Source: JAICXG01 sp036825615 | GTDB taxonomy: Bacteria > Verrucomicrobiota > Verrucomicrobiia > Chthoniobacterales > UBA10450 | Direction of reading: 5' to 3' | Length of the DNA stretch: 64,000 bases | Assembly (NCBI GenBank): GCA_036825615.1 | Contig: DAISXY010000008.1 | Coordinates: 128,791-192,790 of the forward strand | Shown: positions 17,204 through 25,604 of the stretch, piece after piece | Layout: each line of letters opens with the position of its first letter | How positions within the stretch are numbered: position 1 is the stretch's first letter | Translations under genes and position numbers: made by a program | The notes under the pieces: model-generated | Seen by the model: only the letters and a program-made list of their open reading frames with translations | The model's database searches: none | What the model was told of the DNA's origin: nothing

Positions 17204-17356
17204 CTGGGTAGCGCACTCGTCCACGAGTGCTGGCGACGGTGTCTCACCGTCGCGAACTTTTCCTAAACCGCGAATCCTTCGAAACGCAGAAGCTCCGGGC
17301 AAAGTTCGTCGCGGTGAAACACCGCGACCAGCACTCGGGACGAGTGCGCTACCCAG
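17204..17356. repeat. 153-bp cruciform-type inverted-repeat element
   Basis: The left end CTGGGTAGCGCACTCGTCC is matched in inverted orientation by the right end GGACGAGTGCGCTACCCAG, and similarity continues inward for about 54 bp with few mismatches. Each arm itself contains two small hairpins (GCACTCGTCCACGAGTGC; GCGACGGTGTCTCACCGTCGC is split over the next 21 bp). No ORF is inside. It lies between the TolB/TPR gene stop and the 3' end of the convergent gene at 17391, where it could also end both transcripts. Confidence 0.8.
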
Positions 17357-17390
17357 GCCGGAAGAAACTCCGTGCGATCTGGCGAACTTC

Positions 17391-18071
17391 TTACCCGATC
17401 TTGCCCGGAAACGGACCTGCCGGATCGCAGACGGTGAACTCGGGAATGTATCGGGGGAGCAGACCGATCCATCCCTCGGCTGCCCAGCGCGAGTGGGTCG
17501 CCGGTGGAGGAAGGAGTCGCAAATAGGCCATCTGCGTCCACCAAAAATTCCCGCCAAAGAGCCACTGCCGGCCTTCCAGCTGCATCCAATGACAACCATA
17601 GGCATGATGCGTCTGGAGACTTAGGAACGCCTCTCGCCAGCATGTCACATTGTAGTAAGTCATCCGTCGGCGCCATTCCATGTTAAACCGGCTCGGAGCC
17701 GACGCGCCCTTGGTGTGAGCGTAGAAAACAAGCCCTTCCAATCGATGACTCTCGCGTGAAAGCGCGCTAAGTGTGACCTGTTCCCAGCCTTCCCGGCTCG
17801 CGGCAACTTCTCTCCAGCGGATCGAATAACTCTGCAAGAACTCACGGACGGCCAGAACGTTTTCGTCCTTCCCGACGAGGCCGACACTTAGGCTAAAGCC
17901 ATCCTGTCGCGCCAGGTCCGATGTTTGCAAAGCTTCGAGATGCTCTGCGACTGGTTCGCGCCACGCTCCATCGGCATAAATATGATAGAAATGATGAAGC
18001 TGCGCGCTAGCTGGCGGTTCCGGCGCGACTGTTTCCTCTTCTGGTCTCACTGGGCGGAAACGCAATTCCAT
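17391..18071 (-). CDS. Glycosyltransferase-like protein (HTKG family), function unknown
   Basis: The 226-residue product contains LVFYAHTKGASAPSRFNMEW (about residue 130) and GNFWWTQMAYLRLLPPP (about residue 180), with HHFYHIYADGAW near the N-terminus. These stretches recall the family of capsule or rhamnan-type glycosyltransferase-like proteins with FHTKG and GNFWW motifs. A DxD-type metal site is not obvious. ATG at 18071 is the first in frame. Downstream lies the cruciform element; upstream, dusB ends 10 nt away on the same strand and could be co-transcribed. Confidence 0.6.
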   Translation of the reverse strand: MELRFRPVRPEEETVAPEPPASAQLHHFYHIYADGAWREPVAEHLEALQTSDLARQDGFSLSVGLVGKDENVLAVREFLQSYSIRWREVAASREGWEQVTLSALSRESHRLEGLVFYAHTKGASAPSRFNMEWRRRMTYYNVTCWREAFLSLQTHHAYGCHWMQLEGRQWLFGGNFWWTQMAYLRLLPPPATHSRWAAEGWIGLLPRYIPEFTVCDPAGPFPGKIG

Positions 18072-18080
18072 CCGGCGTGA

Positions 18081-19118
18081 TTAAGCCACGGCCGCGAGGT
18101 CAGCCGCCGGGCCCATCACCGTATCCAATGTTGCGAGATGCTCGGCCGCGATCTCCGCCACATCCGCAAGCCTGCTGACATGCTGGAATTTTTCGCGAAG
18201 TAACTTACCTGCCGGCATTCCTTTCGAGTAAGCCATGAGCCGTCCGCGCATCGAGCGCATCGCGAGGTCCTCGGCCGCGTCCGGGCAGGGACCATTCCGC
18301 CGGCATTCATCCACCGCCAGCTCGCAATGCCGCTGGATGAGCGCCCATTTCTCCGCCGAATCGGGCGCCGGAAGTAATTCGCCGGTCGCGAGGAAATGTT
18401 TCGTCTGCGAAAAGATCCAGGGCGAACTCATGGCGGCGCGACCGATCATGGCGCCGGCGATCCCTGTCTCGGCCTTACGCCGGGCGACATCCGCAGCGGA
18501 AAACAAATCGCCATTGCCAATCACCGGGATCGAAACCGCCTCGGCGACTTGCCCGATGATCTCCCAGTCCGCCGATCCGGAATAACCCTGGGCACGCGTT
18601 CGTCCATGAATGGCGAGGGCGACAATACCTAACGAGTCTAACTGTCGCGCCACGCTTACGGCGTTGATCGATGTATCATCCCAGCCGGTGCGGATTTTGG
18701 CCGTTACCGGCAGCGGCGCGACCGCTTTTACGACCGTTTCGACCACTTTGCCTAACAATGGACAATCCTTGAGCAGGGCTGAGCCGCCGTTCTTCGCCAC
18801 CACCTTGTTCACCGGACAACCGAAGTTGAGGTCGATGAAGTCAGGTTGAACCCAGTCCATCACCTGCCGCGCCGCCTCCGCCATGTGCTCCGGGTTTGCG
18901 CCAAAAAGCTGGACCCCGAGCGGGCGCTCGACTTCGTCGAAGTCAAGATAGCGCCGGGTGCGTTCGTTCCGCCGGAAGACGCCTTCGGCCGAGACAAACT
19001 CGGTCACGAGCACATCCGCGCCGCGTTCCTTGCAGAGCTGGCGAAAAATCTTGTCCGACACCCCGGCCATCGGGGCCAGATAGAGCGGGAAGCGATTGTT
19101 GGCGAACCAGGGAAGCAT
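18081..19118 (-). CDS. dus: tRNA-dihydrouridine synthase
   Basis: From ATG at 19118 the product has 345 residues. It is a TIM-barrel flavoenzyme reducing uridines in tRNA D-loops. Motifs are YLAPMAGVSDKIFRQLCKER, the catalytic-Cys stretch FIDLNFGCPVNKVVAKNGGS near residue 100 and IHGRTRAQGYSGSADW near residue 180, with the phosphate site IPVIGNGDLFS. The frame stays open upstream to 19232, but that part is the TGACGAATGACC repeat and not protein-like, so the internal ATG was chosen. Members of the DusB type have this length. Confidence 0.93.
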   Translation of the reverse strand: MLPWFANNRFPLYLAPMAGVSDKIFRQLCKERGADVLVTEFVSAEGVFRRNERTRRYLDFDEVERPLGVQLFGANPEHMAEAARQVMDWVQPDFIDLNFGCPVNKVVAKNGGSALLKDCPLLGKVVETVVKAVAPLPVTAKIRTGWDDTSINAVSVARQLDSLGIVALAIHGRTRAQGYSGSADWEIIGQVAEAVSIPVIGNGDLFSAADVARRKAETGIAGAMIGRAAMSSPWIFSQTKHFLATGELLPAPDSAEKWALIQRHCELAVDECRRNGPCPDAAEDLAMRSMRGRLMAYSKGMPAGKLLREKFQHVSRLADVAEIAAEHLATLDTVMGPAADLAAVA

Positions 19119-19557
19119 CGGGGAAGATAATGATGAATGACGAATGACCAATGACGAATCAATGACGAATGACAATGGAAACTCGGGTATGCCGCCCGGC
19201 TCGGCCGATGGGGTTCCAGCCGGTCGACTCACGCGTTCCAGCGCCAGCCTGGAAGTTGAACAACGTGGGCAATCAATGCCATGCGACGAAGCGCGGTCAT
19301 CCCGAGCGAAGCCGAGGGATCCCGCCGGGCTATCTCGCAGCGTGGTTGCCTGATGCCATCGCTACCCTCCGAGCCGCAGCCGCCTGGCTGCGCGTTTCGG
19401 CCCGCCGCTCTGGGGAAGTTCCACGGGATTTGGCAAGTCGCCGCGCTTCGCGCGCCGCCAAGCCCATGTCGCGAAAAGCTCCATTCTCGACTTCGCTCGG
19501 GATGACCGCGGCAGGTGTTGTTTGGTCATTTGGGCATTCGAATTTCTTCGTCCTTCG
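19119..19557. repeat. Composite nested inverted-repeat region between dus and the 170-residue gene
   Basis: No gene is recognisable. Outer arms are runs of GACGAATGACCAATGACGAA type (19131-19178) and the inverted GGTCATTTGGGCATTCG to CTTCGTCATTCGG (19522-19579). Nested inside are GTCATCCCGAGCGAAGCCGA (from 19296) and CTCGACTTCGCTCGGGATGAC-type arms (19486-19506). The same two-layer layout recurs at 25271-25559. The right outer arm supplies the last codons of the next gene. Confidence 0.75.
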
Positions 19558-20070
19558 TCATTCGGAATTGGTCATTTGCAATAGCATCGTCACCTCCCGC
19601 TGCACGCTTTCGATCTCGTCCAGCCGCAACTGTGGGTCGGGGACGACGAACACATCGCCGGTTTTGGCCTGCTCGTAGATCAGCACACGGCCGCTGTCGC
19701 GTTGTTCGGTTTCGATTTGTTTCAGGATGCGTTTCCGCTCGAGCATGGCGGCGAGGATGTAGCAGGCGTTGGCATTCGCGTTGTCGCCCGCGCTCACAAG
19801 ACGGCGGAAAAGTTCCTCGGCGTTTTCTTTTGGCAGCGGCTCGGGCGCGGCCGCAGGCGGCGGTTCGAAACGGGAGCGCCAGAAGGAGAAGGGCTGGAGG
19901 TTATCGTTGCGCGCTTGCCAGGCTTGCTCACTCAGGTCCTGGCGGCGAAAACCTTGCCGGTCGCGAAAGAGCAGAGTGTAGAAATTTTCCCCCGCGACGA
20001 AGGGCCGGCCGGTGACGGCGCAGGTATCGGAGCGATGCTGGATTGACCATTCTTCGCCTAACGGATTCAT
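19558..20070 (-). CDS. Conserved-type hypothetical protein downstream of lptF/G
   Basis: The 170-residue soluble product has DTCAVTGRPFVAGENFYTLL, then GFRRQDLSEQAW and FSFWRSRFEPPP. The spacing of Cys, Gly-Arg, Arg-Asp and Trp looks like a conserved family whose name I do not know. The C-terminal half is helical (ANACYILAAMLERKRILKQI). The ATG overlaps the stop of the permease gene by 4 nt, so translation is probably coupled. The final residues (LLQMTNSE) come from the flanking dispersed repeat, meaning the original C-terminus was replaced. Confidence 0.7.
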   Translation of the reverse strand: MNPLGEEWSIQHRSDTCAVTGRPFVAGENFYTLLFRDRQGFRRQDLSEQAWQARNDNLQPFSFWRSRFEPPPAAAPEPLPKENAEELFRRLVSAGDNANANACYILAAMLERKRILKQIETEQRDSGRVLIYEQAKTGDVFVVPDPQLRLDEIESVQREVTMLLQMTNSE

Positions 20071-21221
20071 GCCGGACGCAACCTACGCCAGAGCCGGGCG
20101 GGATTAAAGCTCGGCGCCTCGCGGTTGGTGGCGCGCAGACGCAGAAGATACAAGCCAACGAGAAGGAAGATCGCGTTCGGCGTCCAGCCGGCGACGATCG
20201 GCGAGACCCGGTCGCCTTCACCGAGGGCGAGAAAGAGGTGGACGAGAAAGTTCATCGTAAATACCAGCGCGACCGCGGCGGCGACGCTGGCGAGAATCCC
20301 GCGCCGGGAGTAACCGATCCCGAGCGGCGCGGCCATGATCGTGACGACAAAGCAGGTCCAGGGCAGCGCCCAGCGATATTGCAACTGGGTGCGAAAGGGC
20401 GCGAGCAGGGTATCGGGGAAATCGCCGTTGGCGCGCAGATAATGCTGCAACTCCGAGACGCCGAGGAACTCGGGGCGCACGTTCGCGCTGCTGAGGCGAA
20501 AAGGCGTTTCGCTCCAGCCTTTAATCCTCAGGCCATCAACCATTCGATCGTTCTTGATGTTGCCGGCACGATCGTAATCCACAATTTTTACTCCGGATTG
20601 TAGCAGCCAGTCATCGGTTAGTGGGTCGTAGGAGCCCTCGGTCGCCATGTAATTGCGGGTGATATTGCCCTCCGGGTCCTGCTGCACGATCTGCACGCCG
20701 CTAAAATGATTCGATCCCGGTTTGAAGCGGGCGATGTACCAGGTGCGATGGTCGGTCCGGTTGCGAAACACCTGCCCGGTAATGACGGTCTCGGGTGCGC
20801 CGGCGCCGCGGTTCACCTCGTCGATGAAATCTTTCCGGGCCAGCTCGGCGTGAGGCGCGAGCGAGTAATTGAGCGCAAGCGCCGCCGCGGTCGTGAGAAG
20901 ACCAAGGAGAAGCAGGGGAAGAACTACCCGCGGGACGCTCACCCCGGCAGTCAACATCGAGACGATTTCATTCGCGCGCGACATTCGCCCTAACGAAAAA
21001 AGAAGGGCGAGGAGGAGCGCGACCGGGAGCAAAATCACGAGGACCTGCGGGATCTGGCTCCAGTAAAATTTCACCACCAGCCGGAGAGGCGCGTTTTGGT
21101 CGAAAATGATGGAGCTGTTGTCGCTGATATCGAAGATCAGCCAGATGGAGAGGAACCCGACGATGCAATAGACGTAGGGCTGGAGGAAATTGCGAATGAC
21201 GTAGCGATCGAGCAGGCGCAT
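20067..21221 (-). CDS. lptG: LptF/LptG family permease (YjgP/YjgQ)
   Basis: From ATG at 21221 the product has 384 residues: MRLLDRYVIRNFLQPYVYCI at the start, then IDF-type helix LSIWLIFDISDN, MSRANEIVSMLTAGVSVPRV (coupling-helix region) and three C-terminal helices. It is the transmembrane half of the ABC exporter that lifts lipopolysaccharide from the inner membrane. LptF and LptG cannot be told apart by eye. The upstream extension to 21254 is repeat-derived, so the Met matching the family start was chosen. The next gene overlaps its stop by 4 nt. Confidence 0.88.
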   Translation of the reverse strand: MRLLDRYVIRNFLQPYVYCIVGFLSIWLIFDISDNSSIIFDQNAPLRLVVKFYWSQIPQVLVILLPVALLLALLFSLGRMSRANEIVSMLTAGVSVPRVVLPLLLLGLLTTAAALALNYSLAPHAELARKDFIDEVNRGAGAPETVITGQVFRNRTDHRTWYIARFKPGSNHFSGVQIVQQDPEGNITRNYMATEGSYDPLTDDWLLQSGVKIVDYDRAGNIKNDRMVDGLRIKGWSETPFRLSSANVRPEFLGVSELQHYLRANGDFPDTLLAPFRTQLQYRWALPWTCFVVTIMAAPLGIGYSRRGILASVAAAVALVFTMNFLVHLFLALGEGDRVSPIVAGWTPNAIFLLVGLYLLRLRATNREAPSFNPARLWRRLRPA

Positions 21222-21248
21222 GGGCGTTTGCGATTCTCGAATTGCGAT

Positions 21249-21320
21249 TTGCAATTTGCAATTCGCTCACGTTCAAGGGCCATTTGGAAACTGCGCATGA
21301 CCACTAATCGCAAATTGCAA
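21249..21320. repeat. AT-rich inverted repeat between lptG and dinG
   Basis: TTGCAATTTGC (21249-21259) and GCAAATTGCAA (21310-21320) are perfect inverted arms inside longer runs of TTGCGATTTGCAATTTG type. The pair occupies the divergent intergenic space and leaves about 23 nt before dinG. The words differ from the other repeat families in the window. Confidence 0.6.
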
Positions 21321-21343
21321 CTCACAACTCGCAAATCCGCTTC

Positions 21344-23326
21344 ATGATCGCGCTCAGGGATTCGTTAGGAAGCCATTTTGTCGAGCGGGTGCGGGCGATC
21401 TTCGCGTCGGACGGGCTCCTCGCGAAGGCGCGCAATTTCGAATACCGGCCGCAACAGCAGGCGATGGCCGCGGCGGTCGCCGAGGCGCTGGAGGAAGAAA
21501 AACATCTCGTGGTCGAAGCCGGCACCGGGGTCGGAAAATCCCTCGCTTATCTGATCCCGGCGGCGCTCTTCGCCGTCGAGCGGAAGAAGAAGGCGATCAT
21601 CTCGACTCACACGATCAACCTCCAGGAGCAGCTGCTTCACAAAGACATCCCGATCGTGAAGAAAATTCTGCCGATCGAGTTTGAGGCCGCGCTGATGAAA
21701 GGGCGGCAGAATTATCTCTGCGGCCGCCGGCTCGACCGGGCAGTGGCGCAGGCGAACGAGCTTTTCACCACCAGCGAGCAGAGCGAGCTGGCCCGGCTCG
21801 CGGAGTGGGCGCGCACGACGCGCGACGGCACCCTGAGCGATCTGCCGATCGAGCCCGATCCAAAAGTCTGGACCCAGGTTTGCAGCGAGCCGCACATCTG
21901 CACGACGAAGTCTTGCGGACAAAATCCGCGCTGTTTTTTCCAACAAGCCCGCAAACGAGTGATGGCCGCCGACCTCGTGGTGCTCAATCACACGCTGCTT
22001 TTCATTCTCCTCGGCAGTTTGGAAGAGCAGGAGGAGCGCGAAGAAGGTTATCTTTTCCCTAACGATTTTTTGATTTTCGACGAAGCCCACACCCTCGAGC
22101 AAACGGCCTCGCGCCAAGTCGGGATCGGCGTTTCGCAGTACGGATTGCGCGCCACGATCCAGCGGCTTTACAACGCCCGCTCGAAGAAGGGGCTCTTCAC
22201 CGTCACGCGCGATGCCGCCGGCGTGACCCTCGCGGCGTCGTTAGTCGAGGAGGCGGACCGGTTCTTCGACGCGATCGAAGGCCGCGCCGATTTCAAAAAG
22301 GGTCGCGAGTACCGCGTGCGCGAAGCCGATTTTGTCCCGGATCAAATCACGGGCCGTCTCGGCGCGTTGCAGGCGCGGATCATCGAAGTGGTGCGCAGGA
22401 CCGAGGATGAATTTCTCAAGGCGGAATTGCAGGAACTTGGCCGCCGGATCGCGGATGCGCGCGAAGGCATTTCGGTTTTTCTCCAGCAAAGCGCGCACGA
22501 GTACGTTTACTGGATCGAGCGCACCGGGAGGGCGGCGCAGAATATCACGCTCAACGCCGCGCCAATCGATGTCGCGCCGGTCCTGCGCCGGATGATTTTT
22601 CGCGAGGGGGGCACTTCCATTCTGACGAGCGCGACCCTCGCGGTGGGGCGACCGGACCTGGCCTATTTTCGTCGCCGGATCGGCGCGAGCGAAGCGGAAC
22701 CGTTGCAGCTCGGCAGCCCGTTCGATTTTCAAAAGCAGATGCAGCTTTTCATCGTCCGGAAAATGCCGGACCCGCGCGACGAAAATTACCATGACGCGCT
22801 TGCGGAATGGATCGGGCGTTTCGTCGCCGAGACTGCGGGCTGCGCCTTTGTTCTCTTCACCAGCTATCGCACGATGCAGCAAATGGCGACGGAGCTGGAG
22901 GAATTTTTCGTTAGGCAAAAAATGAACCTGTTCGTCCAGGGCAAAGGGATGCCGCGGACGCAGCTGCTGGAGCAGTTCAAAACCACACCGCGCAGTGTGC
23001 TCTTCGGAACCGACAGTTTTTGGATGGGTGTCGACGTGCCGGGCGAAGCGCTCTCGAATGTCATCATCACTCGCCTGCCCTTCGCGGTCCCGGATCATCC
23101 GTTGATCGAGGCCAAGCTCGAGCTGATCCAGGCGCGCGGCGGCGATTCCTTCACGGAATATTCCTTGCCCGAAGCAATCCTGAAACTGCGCCAGGGCGTC
23201 GGCCGGCTCATTCGCACCAAAAGCGATCGCGGGATCGTCGTCATCCTCGATAACCGGGTGGTGACGAAGACCTATGGCCGTGCTTTTCTTAAAGCTCTGC
23301 CGCAATGTCCGGTGAAGATTCTGTGA
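21344..23326 (+). CDS. dinG: DinG-type ATP-dependent DNA helicase (XPD-like, Fe-S)
   Basis: The 660-residue superfamily 2 helicase shows Walker A EAGTGVGKSLAYLIP (about residue 58), the DEAH box FDEAHTLEQ (about residue 244), Cys residues for a 4Fe-4S cluster (YLCGRR and the VCSEPHICTTKSC to NPRC stretch, residues 125-195) and C-terminal motifs SATLAVG and GVGRLIRTKSDRG. The usual role is unwinding D-loops, R-loops or forks. The start at ATG 21344 has no obvious SD. The following gene overlaps its stop. A second ATPase or exonuclease domain is absent. Confidence 0.93.
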   Translation: MIALRDSLGSHFVERVRAIFASDGLLAKARNFEYRPQQQAMAAAVAEALEEEKHLVVEAGTGVGKSLAYLIPAALFAVERKKKAIISTHTINLQEQLLHKDIPIVKKILPIEFEAALMKGRQNYLCGRRLDRAVAQANELFTTSEQSELARLAEWARTTRDGTLSDLPIEPDPKVWTQVCSEPHICTTKSCGQNPRCFFQQARKRVMAADLVVLNHTLLFILLGSLEEQEEREEGYLFPNDFLIFDEAHTLEQTASRQVGIGVSQYGLRATIQRLYNARSKKGLFTVTRDAAGVTLAASLVEEADRFFDAIEGRADFKKGREYRVREADFVPDQITGRLGALQARIIEVVRRTEDEFLKAELQELGRRIADAREGISVFLQQSAHEYVYWIERTGRAAQNITLNAAPIDVAPVLRRMIFREGGTSILTSATLAVGRPDLAYFRRRIGASEAEPLQLGSPFDFQKQMQLFIVRKMPDPRDENYHDALAEWIGRFVAETAGCAFVLFTSYRTMQQMATELEEFFVRQKMNLFVQGKGMPRTQLLEQFKTTPRSVLFGTDSFWMGVDVPGEALSNVIITRLPFAVPDHPLIEAKLELIQARGGDSFTEYSLPEAILKLRQGVGRLIRTKSDRGIVVILDNRVVTKTYGRAFLKALPQCPVKIL

Positions 23327-25266
23327 AACGATTGCGTGCTGTTGCAATTTTGCTCTTTGCCGCGCTCGCCTTTGTCGGCGGTTGGCTCGCGGGCCGGTCG
23401 ACCGCGCCGCGGCCGGTTGCACATCCGCGCGCGAGCGCTTCGAGCCGGATCGCGGCCGAATGGCTCGACGGCGTGGGCGCGAACGATCAGCTCGGGCTCG
23501 AGGCGCGCAATGGTTCGAGCGAGCGAGAGAGCAAGCCGCTCTCGAACGAAGCGGTCATCGCCGCTTTGCGTAACGCGCTGAGCCGTCCGGCCGAGCGCCG
23601 GAGTTATGTTGACGCGAGCAAAATCATCGATGGGATTGATCCGAAGAACATTCGCTCGATCGTCGATGCCTTCCGCTCGTTCCCGAAGCAGCGAGAAAAA
23701 CCGATCTACCTCGCCATGCTCATCGGTCGCTGGGCTGAGGCCGAGCCGCAGGCTGCGCTCGCCTACGCCCAAACCGGCGATACGCCTTCGGACCGCGCGC
23801 TCTTAACCGCGGCCGCGATTCGTTCCTGGGCGAACAAAGATGCGACCGCGGCCAATGCCTGGGTGCAACAGCTCGCGCCGGGCCAGGAACGCGACCGTGC
23901 CCAACAGGCGGTGATTTCCTCTCTTGCCGAAGCCGACCCGCAGGCGGCGCTCACGATGTTGCAAGCTCTGCCCGGGTTGGCGGCCGCGCGGCAAAGCTTC
24001 TACTGGCCGATTTTTTCTCGTTGGGCGAGCACCGACCCGGTGACTGCGGCGCAACGTGCGGCCGCGCTCCCGCCCGGCTCTGGTCACGACACCGCGCTCC
24101 AGGTGGTCGCCGCGACCTGGGCGAACGATGACCCGGCGGCGGCTTTCGCCTGGGCGACTGGTTTACCGGAAGGGCAGGCACACGACACCGCCCTCCAGAG
24201 TGTGCTCTCGAATTGGGCGAACAAGGATCCGCAGCGGGCCGCGAGCATGATCTCGAGCCTGCGCCCGGGAGAAATGCGCGACCGCGCCGCGAGCAATATT
24301 GCGCGGCAATGGGCCCAGAGCGATCCGCAGGCTGCGCTCGCCTGGATGCAGCAACTCCCCGGCACGGAATCCCAATCGCGCGCCTTGCAAAGCATCCTCT
24401 CGGTCTGGGTCCAGGCCGATCCAAGTGGCGCGGCCAATTACGTCGCGACCTTGCCGGCAGGCAAAACACAGGACAACGCCGTGAACACGATCGCGCGACA
24501 ATTGGCCAGCGGCGATGTTTCCGCCGCCCTGGCCTGGATGGACAAACTGCCGGTGGGCGCGAGCCGCGACAATGCTCTCAAGCCGATCGTGAACCAATGG
24601 AGCGAAACCGATCCGGCGGCAGCGGCGCAGTATACCCTCACGAATACGAGCGGCCAGACCCGTGAAACCTTGCTCGCCTATGTCGCGCGCCGTTGGGGCC
24701 AGACTGATGCCTCGGCCGCGCTCAATTGGGCGCAAGATCTCGCCGACCCGGCGACGCGGAGCGCGGTTCTCCCGAATGTAATTTCAGCTGTGGCGGAAGA
24801 CGATCCGCAGCGGGCAGCGGAACTGACTAGTCGGATTTCGGGCGCTGCGCAAACGACCGCGGTGGCCAGCGTGGTTGCGCAATGGGCGGGGAGCGACCCG
24901 GAGGCAGCCGGCGCATGGGCCGCGAGTTTTCCGGAAGGACCAACGCGCGAAGCCGCCTTCCAGAGTCTGGTCAATACCTGGGGGAAGAGTGATCCCGCGG
25001 CTGCGGGCAGTTGGCTCGGGAGTCTCGCCGCCGGGCCGTCGCGGGATCAGGCGGTGAGCGCCTTTACCAATCGGATTGCTTCCTCCGATCCACAGGTCGC
25101 GGTGCAATGGGCGGCAACGATCAGCAATGAGAGCCTCCGCAACAGTGAGTTGGAATCGAGCGCGCGCGCCTGGCTGCAAAGCGACCCACGCAATGCCTCG
25201 GCCTGGATCGCGAATTCGTCGCTGCCCGATGACGCCAAAGCGCGGCTGCTCCGGCCCGGAGGATGA
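23305..25266 (+). CDS. Exported protein with about 14 short WA-DP repeats, function unknown
   Basis: The 653-residue product starts at ATG 23305 or more likely at GTG 23323, which overlaps the dinG stop. A signal anchor (RAVAILLFAALAFVGGWLAG) follows. The body is made of roughly 30-residue repeats of the form WANDDPAAAFAWATGLPEG then HDTALQ (others: WAQSDPQAALAWMQQLPG, WAGSDPEAAGAWAASFPEG), predicting paired helices of TPR or HEAT type. Such proteins are frequent in Verrucomicrobia but carry no assigned function. The repeats are strongly alanine-rich and GC-rich. Confidence 0.8.
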   Translation: MSGEDSVKRLRAVAILLFAALAFVGGWLAGRSTAPRPVAHPRASASSRIAAEWLDGVGANDQLGLEARNGSSERESKPLSNEAVIAALRNALSRPAERRSYVDASKIIDGIDPKNIRSIVDAFRSFPKQREKPIYLAMLIGRWAEAEPQAALAYAQTGDTPSDRALLTAAAIRSWANKDATAANAWVQQLAPGQERDRAQQAVISSLAEADPQAALTMLQALPGLAAARQSFYWPIFSRWASTDPVTAAQRAAALPPGSGHDTALQVVAATWANDDPAAAFAWATGLPEGQAHDTALQSVLSNWANKDPQRAASMISSLRPGEMRDRAASNIARQWAQSDPQAALAWMQQLPGTESQSRALQSILSVWVQADPSGAANYVATLPAGKTQDNAVNTIARQLASGDVSAALAWMDKLPVGASRDNALKPIVNQWSETDPAAAAQYTLTNTSGQTRETLLAYVARRWGQTDASAALNWAQDLADPATRSAVLPNVISAVAEDDPQRAAELTSRISGAAQTTAVASVVAQWAGSDPEAAGAWAASFPEGPTREAAFQSLVNTWGKSDPAAAGSWLGSLAAGPSRDQAVSAFTNRIASSDPQVAVQWAATISNESLRNSELESSARAWLQSDPRNASAWIANSSLPDDAKARLLRPGG

Positions 25267-25562
25267 GGGCAATGACGAATGACGAATTCCGAATGACGAA
25301 GGAATGACGAATTCCCGATGACGAAAGCAGCACAGCGTCGTCGTTGAGGTCATCCTGAGCGGAGCCCCGCAATCGCGGGGCGGAGTCGAAGGATCCCGTG
25401 GCGCTGCCGAAAAGCGCTCAGTTCACTGCTTTTCCCGCTGCCGGATCCATGATCGCTCCGCGGGATCCCTCGACTGCGCTCGGGATGACGTGAATCGTGG
25501 CCGCAGGATTCGTCATTGGCTATTCGCTCGGAATGGGGCATTCAAAATTCGTCATTTTCGAA
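25267..25562. repeat. Nested inverted-repeat region upstream of the SOS cassette
   Basis: Outer arms of ATGACGAATGACGAATTCCG type (25271-25325) and the inverted ATTCGTCATT runs (25509-25559) enclose inner arms GTCATCCTGAGCGGAGCC (25349 on) and GGATCCCTCGACTGCGCTCGGGATGAC-like sequence up to 25489. The arrangement copies that at 19131-19579. It ends 3 bp before the LexA box, so whatever preceded the imuB promoter has been replaced by repeats. Confidence 0.75.
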
Positions 25563-25576
25563 TGTTCCGTTGAACA
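25563..25576. promoter_or_regulatory. LexA operator (SOS box) of the imuB-dnaE2 cassette
   Basis: TGTTCCGTTGAACA matches the published Verrucomicrobia LexA consensus TGTTC-N4-GAACA at all ten fixed positions. It lies 28 bp upstream of the imuB ATG, next to AATAGG that could serve as -10. Damage-inducible expression of imuB and dnaE2 under LexA repression follows by inference. A chance perfect match in either strand of 64 kb is unlikely but not negligible (about one per 8 such windows); position makes it convincing. Confidence 0.88.
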
Positions 25577-25604
25577 TGCTAATAGGTTCGCCTAATCTCT
25601 TCGC

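Noticed and set aside
25267..25604. The missing N-terminal half of imuB hidden in another frame
   Set aside because: All frames of this stretch are repeat sequence; no palm or finger motif (such as a YSVDEA-like stretch) is seen, and the LexA box lies within it.
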